Below are positions 46,475-58,316 of a stretch of 64,000 nucleotides of DNA, piece after piece. The DNA comes from Bos javanicus (Eukaryota > Chordata > Mammalia > Artiodactyla > Bovidae). Below the pieces are notes generated by a model. The model worked only from the letters and a program-made list of their open reading frames with translations, was not told the origin of the DNA and searched no databases. How positions within the stretch are numbered: the first letter of the stretch is position 1; the number at the start of each line of letters is the position of its first letter. The DNA lies in the NCBI RefSeq assembly GCF_032452875.1, contig NC_083876.1:8184001-8248000 (forward strand), written 5' to 3'. Position numbers and translations under genes: made by a program.

Positions 46475-46660
46475 TATAAGAGCATGGCCTAAGGAGTTCT
46501 GTGCGTCTGGATTTGAATCTCAACATGGATCATTACATTTACTGGACTTTGAGCATGTTGATTAACCTGTCTGACCTCACTTATCCCCATCTGTATATGA
46601 TAATAGTAATAACAAGTGGTAATACTTCCTTGAAGGACCATTGTAAAGTCTAAGCCCAGA
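46475..46660 (+). mobile_element. MIR SINE
   Basis: agagcatggcctaaggagttctg, ggatttgaatctcaacatgg, tttgagcatgttgattaacctg and cttatccccatctgtatatgataatagtaataa follow MIR sense order. Confidence 0.72.
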
Positions 46661-46785
46661 GTAGCCATTCAAAATGAAATAAAATAAAACTAAAACAAAG
46701 ACATTTAATGAATATACAATATTCCTAAATTATACCTATTCCAAATATATCTGATCCTAAGAGAAAGTAACATCCTTTATTCCAT

Positions 46786-46818
46786 CATGACTGAGTGACT
46801 GAACTGAACTGAACTGAT
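46786..46818 (+). mobile_element. Minimal BovB 3'-end fragment (about 33 bp)
   Basis: catgactgagtgactgaac plus two further actga repeats is exactly the BovB 3' terminus, with nothing upstream. Either an extremely 5'-truncated insertion or a remnant. ttatt on both sides (46777-46781, 46818-46822) is too short to prove a target duplication. Confidence 0.72.
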
Positions 46819-49164
46819 TATTAACTACAAGATGTTCAAATTGTGACCACTCCAGAGTCTGCTTTTTTCCTGGTTGATAGAGATGACTGGCTGATAGAAG
46901 ATGAGTTACTTTTCTGTTTGAATGATGAAGTCATCTTTTATTTCTCTTCGCTTGTAGCCCTTCTGCTGAAAAGGAGAGGCTCCCAGGTCATTTTAATCTT
47001 TCTTCTAGAATTCAGGTTAGATTTACACTTTTCTACACATAAGTTCCATCATAGTTACTCTGGGCCCATCAAGTTTGCATGTATCAGAGTGTGTGAAGCG
47101 GTGGGAGAGTAAAACAGAGTCAACCAGCCCACACAGGGACCAGACGTAGGGTTGTGGTCACATTTGTGGAGCTGCAGGTGAACAGTCCACCTGACCTCAG
47201 AGTAATCTCTATCAGGCTTTTTCTTTGACCACAGAGCTTTTTCCTGCTCTTCAATTCCTCATATAGTCTGTTTTCATTGATTCTAAATATTTTTTGCTGT
47301 TTGAATGGGGATTGGTAAATCACCATGAATTTTCTTTTATTCCATAGAAATCAGGAGTGTGTCAGTAATCACCCAGCACCATCATAATATTATCTCCATA
47401 AGCTCAGTGATGTCTTGATATATTGTCATCCAGCATATAGTTTCTTTGTAAAAGCAAGACCAATAACACTTCTCTTTCATTTTGCCTTTATCCAAAGTCA
47501 CCAGTCTTTGTCAAACATAGAACATAAAATGCTGCCTCTTCTCAGTTATGAGAAAGCTAAGAATATCTTCTCATCATGAATTCATCAACTGAGAACCCGT
47601 ATGCTAGACTCAGGAACATATAGAGAAGGGAACTAGAGATAGAGCTGCTTCAGGAGGTTTGCGTCCAGGGAGAAAAGCCAGGCACCTTAGCAGCTAGAAA
47701 CAGAGAAGCATGAAGAGAGAAGGGGCTCATTCATTCAGTGATTCACTCACTCACTCATTCATTCAGCAACTGGGGGTCTTTATTTCTTAACACAGGTTAG
47801 GCTTGATTCTACGCTAATCATGATGAACAGCAATAAAGTTACAGCAAACATAAGCTCCCTCTTTGGTCCTGTCATCTTAATGTGTTTGTGGCTAGGGGTG
47901 GACAGAAAATTAAACAAGCTGTGATAACACAGTGGTGCTTATCCTGGAGGACGGGGCCTGGGAACATAGAAAGACAGGTGGTAGACTTGGGAGAGCCAGC
48001 GAGGTTTCCCAGTTTCCCATCTCATTCATTCCTACTCACTGTGAGATTGTAGCTTCTTGCTATAGCCCTGTCACGTTGTAGGGCAGTGCTGCCCATCCTT
48101 CTGCTTACTCTGTGCTTTGTTCTCAAGGTGTTGTATAGGTTATATTTGTAAATATACCTCTTTTATGCCACTGACAACTTTCTTGCTTTCCTAGTTGTGC
48201 TCTTGCTCTAGTTTCAAGCTGGAGTTCTAAGCCCAGTCTCATTGCATTCTCAGCAATCGCTCCTTTTCATTGATGTGTATTTGATTCCAAAAATCTCTTA
48301 ATGTCATTATCTTCTGTAAACTTATCATATTGAAGAACCAATTACATGGAAACTGATTAAAAATGTAGTTAAATTTCTTATGGATTTCAGAGTCACACTT
48401 GTGCTAACTGCTACATTTTAAGCAAAGCTAAGAGATGTCTTCATGCTTGAGTAATCCACATTAAAAATAAATCAGGTTAAAAAAGTATCAAGTATCATAA
48501 TCTCGGTTTTTGAATAATCTGAACACTGATACATTTTGAGTTCCTGAAGCATCCTATTTAAACTAATAGCTTAAGGGGGCTTGCATTGTAACCACATCTT
48601 CTGGATGGCTCTTCTTCACCCTTCCCTGACCCTTTTGGAAATTCTCTACTTGTCCTACTTCTGCCTTGATATGCTAAAGCAAGTAAGAACTTTTTTCCTT
48701 ATGAACCTACCAAGTTCTGGGTTGGAGATCTGTAATAAAGATCACATACCCAGCTGCTCTAATCTATTACAATAGTCCAACCCAACTGGTCACCCCACCG
48801 GAAGAACTCGGGTCACTGGTCCTGCAGATGGGGGAATAGTTGGGGTATGTGGCTGCACAAATGTTATTCTCCTTGCTGCAGAGAACCCAGTCTCAAATAT
48901 GTTGGTAAAATATTCATCCCAAGTTATGAACTAAATTTGAAACTACGTGTAAATTCTGGTGGCAGTATCACACTAGGAAAAATATGAAGCCCAGGAATCT
49001 TGACTTCCATCTGCTAGAAAGGCAGGGAGTAACAAGGTGAGAATTTTGCTTAGCAAGAAGTTTTAGATGTCTAGGATCTGCTCCAGTGTATAAATGTTAG
49101 ATGATATTGGTCATTTCCAACTGAAACAAATCCAGGAAAACAAATGAGATCTGGAATAAATCAA
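46819..49164. other. Unique stretch with TCAT/TCAC tract
   Basis: A tcattcattcag...tcactcactcactcattcattc tract lies at about 47728-47766, followed by sequence vaguely like an ancient L2-type 3' region. The 89-codon frame at 46843-47109 has no recognisable domain. Confidence 0.45.
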
Positions 49165-49312
49165 AAACCATGGCTTTGGATCCTCACTTAGCCCCTACTG
49201 TGTGACTTTGGAAAAGTCACTCAGTTTCACTGGGCATGTTTTATTTTTTAACAAAAATAAAAATTATAGTAATTATATCTTCTTTTTCTATGAAGTGAAA
49301 GAATCAAAGGAG
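49165..49312 (+). mobile_element. MIR SINE, diverged
   Basis: ggctttggatcctcacttagcccctactgtgtgactttggaaaagtcactcagtttc is the MIR core order (tgtgaccttgggcaagtcact). The remainder is AT-rich and unclear. Confidence 0.65.
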
Positions 49313-49314
49313 AT

Positions 49315-49748
49315 GTTGTTGTTCAGTTGCTAAGTCGTGTCCAACTCTTTGCGTTTCTATGGACTGGAGCAAGCCAGGATTCCCTGTCCTTCCCCATCGC
49401 CCAGAGTTTGGTCAAATTCATGTCCATTGAGTCAGTGATACTTTCCAAACACCTCATCCTCTGTTGCTCCCTTCTCCTCCTGCCCTCAATCTATCCCAGC
49501 ATCAGGGTCTTCTGCAATGAGTTAGCTCTTTGCACCAGGTGGTCAAAGTGTTAGACCTTCAGCTTCAGCATCAGTCCTTCCAATGAATATTCAGGGTTGA
49601 TTTCCTTTAGGATTGATTGATTTGATATCCTTGCTTTCCAAGTGGCTTTCAAGAGTCTTCTCCAATACTACAATTCAAAAGCACCAAATTCTTCAGTGCT
49701 CAACCTTCTTTATGGACCAACTCTTACATCTGTACATGATGGGTACTG
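49315..49748 (-). mobile_element. BovB LINE 3' part, antisense (left arm of inverted pair)
   Basis: Begins ttgttgttcagttgctaagtcg and follows reversed BovB to catctgtacatgatgggtac, where it stops. About 430 bp of 3' sequence. Confidence 0.9.
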
Positions 49749-50007
49749 GGTTTTAATGTACTATGTAAAGCCTACCAAACTTCACAAATATAATTTATTG
49801 CTAAGTAAAGAGATTTATTGGAGTCAAGAATGATATGATTCAGAGTACATTAAATGGGGTGCAAATATTTGGATTTACTTCAGTGCTTGGCAAGTTTGTG
49901 AAATTCATTCTAACTGGTTCACAGAGTGCATTAAATGCAATATATAGTATTTTATAAATTAAGAGCATGGTAATATAAGTCTTTCTTTTACATATTGATA
50001 CCACATA

Positions 50008-50550
50008 TCATTAAAAGATGCTTGCTACTTGGAAGAAAATCTATGACAGACCTAGACAGTGTTTTAAAAAGCAGAGACGTTACTTTGCCAACAAAAGTCT
50101 TCGTAGTTAAAGCTGTGGTTTTTCCACTAGTCAGGAGTGGATGTGAGACGATAAAGAAAGCTGAAGTCAAAGAATTTATGCTTTTGAACTGTGGTGTTGG
50201 AGAAGACTCTTGAGACCCCCTTGGACCTCTAGGAGATCAAACCAGGCAATCCTAAAGGAAATCAGTCCTGAATATTCATTAGAAGGACTGATGCTGAAGC
50301 TGAAGCTCCAGTACTTTGGCCACCTGATGCAAAGGGACGACTCATTGGAAAAGACCCTGAAGCTGGGAAAGATTGAAGGCAGGAGGAGAAGGGGATGACA
50401 GAGGGTGGATGGTTGGATGGCATCACCGACTCAATGGACATTAGTTTGAGCAAGCTTTGGGTGTTGGTAAAGGACAGAGAAGCCTGGAGTGCTGCAGTGC
50501 ATGGGATCACAAAGAGTCAGACTTGACTGAGCAACTGAACAGTGACAACC
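50008..50550 (+). mobile_element. BovB LINE 3' part, sense (right arm of inverted pair)
   Basis: Sense BovB from cattaaaagatgcttgctac to gagcaactgaacagtg. 5'-truncated in the region following the YADD box. Flanks atattgatac (49992-50001) and atattgagac (50558-50567), 9 of 10 identical, probably mark the target duplication. The 62-codon frame at 50210-50395 is BovB C-terminal sequence. Confidence 0.92.
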
Positions 50551-50567
50551 AAATGTAATATTGAGAC

Positions 50568-51250
50568 TTAAATTTGGCTCTAAGTTATGGGAAAACCCAA
50601 AACAAGAGTGATTTAAAAGATATAAAAGTTTATTCCATATTTAATATAAGTATAGGCAGCTCCTTGTCATTAGGAACCAAATTCCTTCAGACTATTTTCT
50701 GTCATACCAACTATTTTCTGTCATTGCAACTTCCTTCCAATGCCTAAGCTGGCTGCTCCAACTCTAGCCATGATGTAAACCTTCCATCTTACAACAAAAA
50801 GGAAAAGGGAAAAAAAAAGACATTTTCCACACTTTCCATACTATTTTCCCACAGTACTTTTATGTATCTTCCATTGGCAAGAATCATAACCTTATGATTA
50901 TAAGATTAATCATATAACCTTAAAACAAAGGATTGAAAAATTCAGTCTTTATTCTGGAGCCCCACTTGCCCACATGTGTTGTTGTTGTTTTGTTTTGTTT
51001 TTGAGATTTTGTTATGAAAGCAAGGAATGAACAAGTATCAAAGGAAGCTTATCATCCCCACAAAGTAATGATAGGTAACTCCTCACACTTAATCACCACC
51101 AAGGAACAGATTAAATATTCAGACCAATAATTTTAAAATTATTGATAACAGAGCTATTTTCTTAACTTTTTAATATTGCAAATAATTAGTAGATAAAATC
51201 TATGGGTCAGATATTCCACTGAACATTTAAAAAAATGAAAAATCCCTGAT
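50568..51250. other. Unique stretch
   Basis: Contains a gttgttgttttgttttg low-complexity run near 50979-51003. No gene recognised. Confidence 0.5.
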
Positions 51251-51260
51251 CCTTAGAAGC

Positions 51261-51539
51261 TGCTGCTGCTGCTGCTGCTAAGTCACTTCAGTCATGTTCG
51301 ACTCTGTGCAACCCCATAGACGGCAGCCCACTAGGCTCCTCTGTCCCTGGGATTCTCCAGGCAAGAGTACTGGAGTGGGTTGCCATTTCCTTCTCCAATG
51401 CATGAAAGTGAAAAGTGAGAGTGAAGTCGCTCAGTCGTGCCTGACTCTAAGCAACCCCATGTACTGCAGCCTACCAGGCTCCTCCATCCATGGGATTTTC
51501 CAGGCAAGAGTACTGGAGTGGGGTGCCATTGCCTTCTCC
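51261..51539 (-). mobile_element. Full-length Bov-A2 SINE with target duplication
   Basis: Antisense: reversed AGC tail (gctgctgctgctgctgc), first monomer, the linker tgcatgaaagtgaaaagtg, second monomer ending gccattgccttctcc. Flanks ccttagaagc (51251-51260) and ccttataagc (51540-51549) match at 9 of 10 bases. Near consensus. Confidence 0.95.
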
Positions 51540-51549
51540 CCTTATAAGC

Positions 51550-54425
51550 TATAATCTATGAAATTGCCATAAAAATATGTTTCCAGAAGATCATGCAATA
51601 ATAAACAAGACAAAATTATTTTCAATTCATATGTGTTATGTTATTCTGAGATACAATCATTATTTGCTATAGTCATGGATTAAATGGGATCCTAGAAACC
51701 TGAAAGAATGTGTATTCCTCTGAAAATGCTTCATTTACTACAAGAGAATATTTCAAGCACTGAGAGCCTGTAATTCAGAACTGAATATGAATCATAATCT
51801 GATTTCTCTTAGAAACATACACTTGGCGACTCATTTTGAATTGAATAAGATAAATAAGTAGGTACTTAGAAAAGACAGATATTATTTATGTAATATTAGC
51901 TGGATTTGAAATGATACCATTATTTATATATTTGGTTTCTTGGAGTTGAGTTGATTCTGCAGCAAAGCTCTCTTCTTGAGGAATCCTGGCATTAAGACAT
52001 TGTAGTCAAAGGAGGAGGACAGGTTGCCGGATGTAACTGCGTTTTCTTTCTTCTCTCTTTCTTCCTCCAATACTAACTTTGCTGCCACGCCTCTCCTCAG
52101 AAGGCAAAAATGCATGCAGCAGAATAGGAGGCGGCAAGGTCGGAGGTGGGGTGAGAGGAGCAGTTTTCACCCTCTCAGAATGAGGGGAATGAAATTATAG
52201 CTCTCCAGAGGAGACTGGGAACACATTTCAACTCCTCCTCCCCTCCTCACACTCTCCCCCTCAGCCTTGAGCCTGTATCTCGCTCATTTGTGTTCTTGCT
52301 TGCCAGTAAAAACACAGGGAGTTTCTCAGCTCATCCACATTACTTTAAACTGTGTAATTTAAAGTCATGATATAAGAATAAAGGACTATACTTAAAATAT
52401 TTAGTGAGACCTATTTTTGACTTAATGGCCTTTTGAATTTTGCTTCTCTTCCTGTTGACACTTTTTTGCTTTTCTGGTTTTACCTAAAAAATTTAAATAT
52501 GATAAAAAGCAAATGGTATAGGTATGACACGTCATATTAAAACCAAAGGAGCTTAATAACAAAACTTTGGCCAACCCAGAAACATTGTGATTCAGCTGTC
52601 ACCATTTCTAAACAAAGTGTGAGGCTATTATGTAATATGCTGCTAATTTTTAATGCCCAGAAAATAAAGCAAAATAATGTTTTTACTTCCTTTTTTTTCA
52701 ATCAACTTTTTGCTAGTATCATTTGAGCTCCAGATTTAAAAGTGAATTGTCCTCATAAAATTTAGCTATTATTCTGTATTGGCAAAAGAAATTAAGTGAT
52801 TTTAAGAATGTGTTTTATTCACACAAAAAAAACCCCAACAACTTAAATTCAGTACTTGAAGTGTCCTTACCCTCTTGATCTTGCTCCTTTTAGAAATCCT
52901 TCTAAATACACACATATGTAATAACTACTTGCAGGTATATGTTATACTTAAATAATTTATATGTTTATGTTCTTCTATAAAATGCTTGTAATTTGCCTAA
53001 TACAAGATTTTGCATACACTGGATCCTCAAGAAATATTTGACCCTAAATTCATCAACAGCAAAGCCTATTAAGACATGCTAAAGAAAAAGAAAAGATTAC
53101 CTTGGTTTTGTCTGGGCTAAACTATTCTTTCCTAATATATGAGTGTGTTCCGTAAATACTAGTCATTTCTTGTAAAAGTAATGGTACTAGAAATAGTTTG
53201 TTCTGCCAGCTGTTATTTTTGTCCAGTCTGGACTATAGCACTCTGACCATAGTTGTCTGTCCCACATGCTGAGAAGCTGAGAACCGAGCCTGGTAGGGTT
53301 CCGAACTTTCAAAAGTAATTGTTTGTTAAAAGATAAGAAGCAGCTTGAGACACATCTTCGTCCTGCTTCAGAATGAGGGGTTTGATACAGTGTGATTTCA
53401 GAATACCCCAGCCCGTGGACTGAAATCTCTATTTGCTCCTGGCAGTAGTGTGAGTTGTTTCCATGGAGCTGGGTTCAGTCTTCTGAGGGCACGGCAGCAA
53501 GGGGAGGGGAATGAGAAGTTCAAGGGGGAGGAAACGGAAGCTTGTGTGTACTGGGTGGTCCATGGAAGATGGAACGCAATAAAATACCCAGAAAGAAGCC
53601 TTTGCAGGGGGCTGGAATTCTTGTTTCATAGTTGGACAGGGGTCTACGCTCTAGGTCTTTGGTTTTCTGGTGGTGATGAGCAGATAAATGCATGGTCATT
53701 CAGCTGGATAGAGGCTTCAGAGCTGTCTAGCAATTCCATGTTATCTCACTCTCCAGTTTTCAATAGAGAGAATTAGACTCTTTGAATGTACTCAAACCTC
53801 TGACCTCCTTCCTACTTCTGTAACTTCAGCAACTGTTTCAACCCCTCCTCCAGAAAGAACCCACCAGCCATCACAGAGAGGAATGATCTTACCTTCCCAC
53901 CACAAATATGCCACCTTATCTACATTTCACTCAGTCTTTCTCTTCCCTGTTTTAAACCAGGACCTTCTCAAAGGTTTGTTCTCGTGTGCTTCAGATTGCA
54001 TTTCTGTCAAATTTTTTCCCAAACTTGATGTAATCAGTTTTCTGTCACTCCAGATTCACAATTGCTCTCTCTATTGGATTCTTCACATAACATTCACACA
54101 TAATTTAGTATTTCTGATTGTGAAAATAAATCTTGTCTTCATACTCCCTTTGAACAAATATGAAAGTACTGAGAACTACACCTCATCTTTCCTCTTTGTA
54201 CCTGCCCGGGATATCCTAAGACCTTTCCTTGATTAATTTGTTGAGGGGAGGGGACAGGGACATCTTGCTGACGTTACTCTGGAGCTGCTGAAGGAGCTGG
54301 AGGTGCAGCCAGCAGAAGGGTGCTCTCTCCAGGGAGAGCTCACTCCATCACTAGGAGTTCAGGAGAGAGTGCATAGTGGCCCTAGCTAAGGTTGGAGAAA
54401 GAAGTCAGTGGAGTCATGTTATTTC
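51550..54425. other. Longest clean unique stretch of the right half
   Basis: 2.9 kb without any recognised repeat. The 108-codon frame at 53450-53773 and the 117-codon frame at 53883-54233 show no known domain. I cannot distinguish them from chance. Confidence 0.5.
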
Positions 54426-54436
54426 ATGTATTCAAA
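54426..54436. repeat. Left target-site duplication of the inverted BovB
   Basis: atgtattcaaa, repeated perfectly at 56456-56466. Confidence 0.93.
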
Positions 54437-56205
54437 TTTTTGTTGTTGTTCCATCACTAGCTTGTGTCTGACTGTCTGTGGCCCCATGGATGGTAGCATA
54501 CCAGTCTCTTCTTTTCTGCACTGTTTCCTGGAGTTCACTCAAATTCATGTCCATTGAATCAGCAATGCTATCTCACCATCTCACCCTCTGCTGCTGCCTT
54601 CTCCTCCTGCCTTCAATCTTTCCCAGCATCAGGGTCTTTTCCAATGAGTTGGCTCTTTGCATCAGGTGACCAAAGTGTTAGAGCTCCAGCTTCAGAATCA
54701 GTCCTTCCAGTGAGTATTCAGGGTTGATTTCCTTTAGGGTTGACTGGTTTGATCTCCTTGCTGCCCAAGGGACTCAAGAGTCTTCTCTAGCACCACAGTT
54801 CAAAGGTATCAATTCTGTACTCATACTTCTTTATGGTCCAACTCTCACATTGGTACATGACTTCTGGAAAAACCATAGCTTTGATTATATGGGCCTTTGT
54901 TAGCAAAGTGATGTCTCTGCTTTTTAATATACTGTCTGGTTTTGTCATAGCTTTTTTTCCTAAGAAGCAAGTGTCTTTTAATCTTATGGCTGGAGTCACC
55001 ATCCACAGTGATTTCAGGATCCCAAGAAAATAAAATCTGTCACTTTCTCAGCTTCTATTTGCCGTGAAGTGATGGGACTGGATGACATGATCTTTGTCTT
55101 TTTTTTATTAATATTGAGTTTTAAATCCACTTTTTCACTTTCCTCTTTCACCCTCATAAAGAGCTTCTTTAGTTCCTCTTCAATTTCTGCCATCATAATG
55201 ATACTATCTGCATATCTGAGGTTGTTGATATTTCTCCCGTCAATCTTGATTCCAGCTTGATTCATCCAGCTTGGCAGTTTGCATGATATACTCTGCATAG
55301 AAGTTAAATAAGCAGGGTGATAATATATATTCTTGTTGTGTTCCTTTCCCAATTATGAAACAGTCAGCTGTTCTAACTATTGCTTTTTGACCTGCATACA
55401 CGTTTCTCAGATGGTCTGATGTTGCCATCTCTTTAAGAATTTTCCAGTTTCTTTTAATCCGCACAATTAAAGGCTTTAGCTTAATCGATGAAGCAGAAGT
55501 AGATGTTTTTCTGGAATTCTCTTGCTTGATCTATGATCCAAACCATGTTACAATTTGATCTCTGGTTCCTCTGCCTTTTCTAAATCCATCTTGTACATCT
55601 GGAAGTTCTCCGTTCATGTACTGTTGAAACCCAGTTTGAAAAATATTGAGCATAAATTCACTAGCATGTGAAATGACCACAATGACACAGTAGTTGAACA
55701 TTCTTTGTCATTGCCCCTCTTTGAGATTGGAATGAAAACACCTTTTCCAGTCCTGTGACTTCTGCTGAGTTTTCTAAATATGCTGACATATTGATTGCAG
55801 CACTTGAACAGCATCATCTTTTAGGATTTAAATAGTTCAGCCAGAATTCCATCACCCCCACTAGCTTTTTTTTTTTTTTTTTTGTAGCAACATGTCCTAA
55901 GGCCCACTTAACTTTGCACTCCAGGATATCTGGCTCTAGGTGAGTAACCACACCATCATGGATATCTGGGTCATTAAGACCTTTTTTGTATAGTTCTGTG
56001 TATTCTTGCCACCTCTTCTTAATCTCTTCTGCTTCTGTTAGGTCCATACCATTTCTGTCCTTTATTGTGCCCATCCTTGCATGAAGTGCTACCTTGATAT
56101 CTTTCTTGAAGAGATCTCTAGTCTTTCCCATTCTATTGGTTTCCTCTATTTTTTAGCATTGTATGTTGAAGAAGGCCTTGTTATCTCTCCTTGCTATTCC
56201 CTGGA
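54437..56205 (-). mobile_element. BovB LINE, 3' segment of a 5'-inverted insertion
   Basis: Runs from the reversed 3' end (ttgttgttgttccatcactag) up to gctattccctggacctcc, that is BovB consensus position gttccaaagaatagcaagg. At 56206 the strand of BovB switches. A long poly-T (about 55867-55883) has expanded within it. Confidence 0.93.
55014..56131 (-). pseudogene. BovB ORF2 reverse-transcriptase pseudogene
   Basis: 55814-56131 (105 codons) carries MDLTEAEEIKKRWQEYTE and DILECKVKWALGHVA, ending in a poly-lysine run from the poly-T tract. 55014-55352 carries NNLRYADSIIMMAE, so RT motif C reads YADS in place of YADD and lacks the second catalytic aspartate. Frames are broken between. Confidence 0.88.
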
Positions 56206-56455
56206 CCTCCTAAATCAAATCCCTTTGGATTATACTATGGAGGTGACAAATAGATTCAAGGGATTAGATCTGGTAGACAGAGTGCCTGAAGAACTATGGA
56301 TGGAGGTTCATGACATTGTACAGGAGACAGGGAGAAAGACCATCCCCAAGAAAAAGAAATGTAAGAAGGCAAAGTGGTTGTATGAGGATGCTTTAAAAAT
56401 AGCTGAGGAGAAAAAAAAAAAGGCAAGCAAGAAAGGGAAAGATATTCCCAATTGA
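56206..56455 (+). mobile_element. BovB LINE, inverted 5' segment of the same insertion
   Basis: Sense BovB from cctaaatcaaatccctttgg through gtgcctgaagaactatggatgg and aagaaaaagaaatgtaag to gatattcccaattga. It stops at the consensus point where the antisense segment begins, so the two pieces together give one 5'-truncated BovB with its 5' 250 bp flipped. The frame reads DYTMEVTNRFKGLDLVDR and IPKKKKCKKAKWL. Confidence 0.93.
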
Positions 56456-56466
56456 ATGTATTCAAA
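56456..56466. repeat. Right target-site duplication of the inverted BovB
   Basis: Second copy of atgtattcaaa; see 54426-54436. Confidence 0.93.
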
Positions 56467-57134
56467 GAGGAATGGGTAATTGGTTGGATGTGGTGGTATT
56501 ATGAGGATGATACCTAGATTTCTACCTGAGCATGAGGGTGTTGTTTCACTGATAGCAAACACAGAAAGAGAAGCTAACTAGAGAGGAAGGGTAAAAGGGT
56601 TTGTTTTTAGACATACTGGACTTGCAATATCTGGAGCTGGATGGCTCAGAGATAAGGAAATAGATATCTAAAAGGCGAGCACAAATGGAGCCATGCAATC
56701 AATCTCAAGGTCAAAACTGGTCCTGTGGAGAATTGGGATTTCTGTAACTCATCATTCCCAGAGTCCCATAACTGGCTGAGTGAACTGTGCAACTTACCTG
56801 TGGGGGCTGTTGTTCAGCATCAGGCCTCTTCCCTTAGGTATTTGCAGAGTGTGGCTTCCTCCTCAGTGCCACGAAGGATGGCGTTACTCTGCTTGTTTTT
56901 GTTTTTTTTTTCCACACTGTTCATTGTTAGGTGCTTGATTCTCTTTTCATAAGAGGTTCTATAAAGAAGTATATCAGTTCTAATGGCATTATAAATTAAA
57001 ACATGAATGCATAGCAGAGGGGTCCATTTTTGTTAGTCTTTCTAGAATTTTAGGGACCAACTAAGACTAGATAAGTTACTGTAATGGGTTGCGAATTCTC
57101 ATGGATAGTCATTGTCACTAATCCTTTTTAGAAC
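56467..57134. other. Unique stretch
   Basis: The 75-codon frame at 56725-56949 is not recognised. Nothing else seen. Confidence 0.45.
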
Positions 57135-57275
57135 CCACAAAGAGCTAAGCACTTTGCATCTATTATATGTAATTTTATGAACCTATGTACTGGATATTTC
57201 ACCTCTATCTGACAGATGAAAGATTGAAGCTATGAGAGGTTGAGTAATTGGTGCAAGGTCACATGTTTGGAGCCA
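57135..57275 (-). mobile_element. MIR SINE, antisense
   Basis: agagctaagcactttgcatctattatatgtaattttatgaacc, tatctgacagatgaaagattgaagc, gagaggttgagtaattggtgcaaggtcaca follow reverse MIR order. Confidence 0.75.
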
Positions 57276-57284
57276 TTGACTATA

Positions 57285-57450
57285 TTGGAGGCACATTGGA
57301 ATCATAAGGGGGGCCTTAGCAATTCTAAAATGGAGAGGTTACACCCCAGACTGATTACATCAGAGTCTTAGGGAATAGCACTAATAGATGCATATTTTTT
57401 TCAGAGCTCCCTAGGAGATAACTCTGTCCACTCAAGGTTGATAAATACTA
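57285..57450. mobile_element. MER5-like hAT-Charlie element
   Basis: cattggaatcataaggggggcctta on the left and cagagctccctaggagataactctg / ctcaaggttg on the right flank ttacaccccagactgattacatcagagtctta. This is the layout of MER5 elements, whose ends are inverted repeats. Confidence 0.68.
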
Positions 57451-58307
57451 GCCTGCTTACAAAATCTGGGACCCTTTCACATCATGGTGTCTCTGGATCA
57501 AAAATTGTTTTCAGTCCACATTGAAATAGTCTCATAACACAAAATAGACTGTTGACTAAACTTGATAAACAGTAAATAAATAAATGTCTTCTTGATATTA
57601 AAAATATTTTCTTGTCATTGTCCTCTGCCTTCCAAGTCATCGAAGAAATGTCTTCAAAACATAGAAACCTTAGCAACAAGGCTATAGGGTTTTATTTGCT
57701 CTGCTATTATACACTGAAGGCAACTTTACACTCGAGTTACTATAACCCCTTTTTGAGCAACTGTATATGGTGCTTGCTTACACCAGAGGATGCAAACTCA
57801 CTGATGAATGATTTCCTCTACAGATACAGAATATAATGTGAGTTATTTTTAAGAGATTGTAATAGAGATTTTAACACATTTTGAAGATTTCAAGTTATTA
57901 GTAAGGCTTTAGATGAACTCTTGGCCTTATATAGTAAGTGGCCTAATTAAATTTTATTTTGAATACAATTTTTATTTCCTAAGCCTGGAGATAACAGTAT
58001 ATAATGAAGCATCTGCTGTGTGTGATGTACAAATGTTTGGATTCCCAACAGACATGTTTCAAAGAACCAGATTTCCGTGTTATTTGTGACAAACTTTCCA
58101 AGGTCTGCAAATTATGAGCATATTTTTTGCAAGATCCATATTTTTGACATCTGTGGAATACACTTGTGTCTCTGACATCTATCTAGCATTTATTTTCTTT
58201 TTAATAGTACTGCTTTATTTTAAAATGAAATTATATAAATCTAGGAAATAAGAGTTACCATTGTTTTGGGTATTCATGTTTAGCAAATGTTGATATGGTT
58301 CCTTTAC
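57451..58307. other. Unique AT-rich stretch
   Basis: Frames of 65 and 74 codons overlapping on opposite strands at 57482-57833, unrecognised. Confidence 0.5.
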
Positions 58308-58316
58308 TCATTAACT

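Noticed and set aside
53450..54236. 108- and 117-codon plus-strand frames in a repeat-free stretch
   Set aside because: No recognisable motif or codon pattern; not listed as genes.
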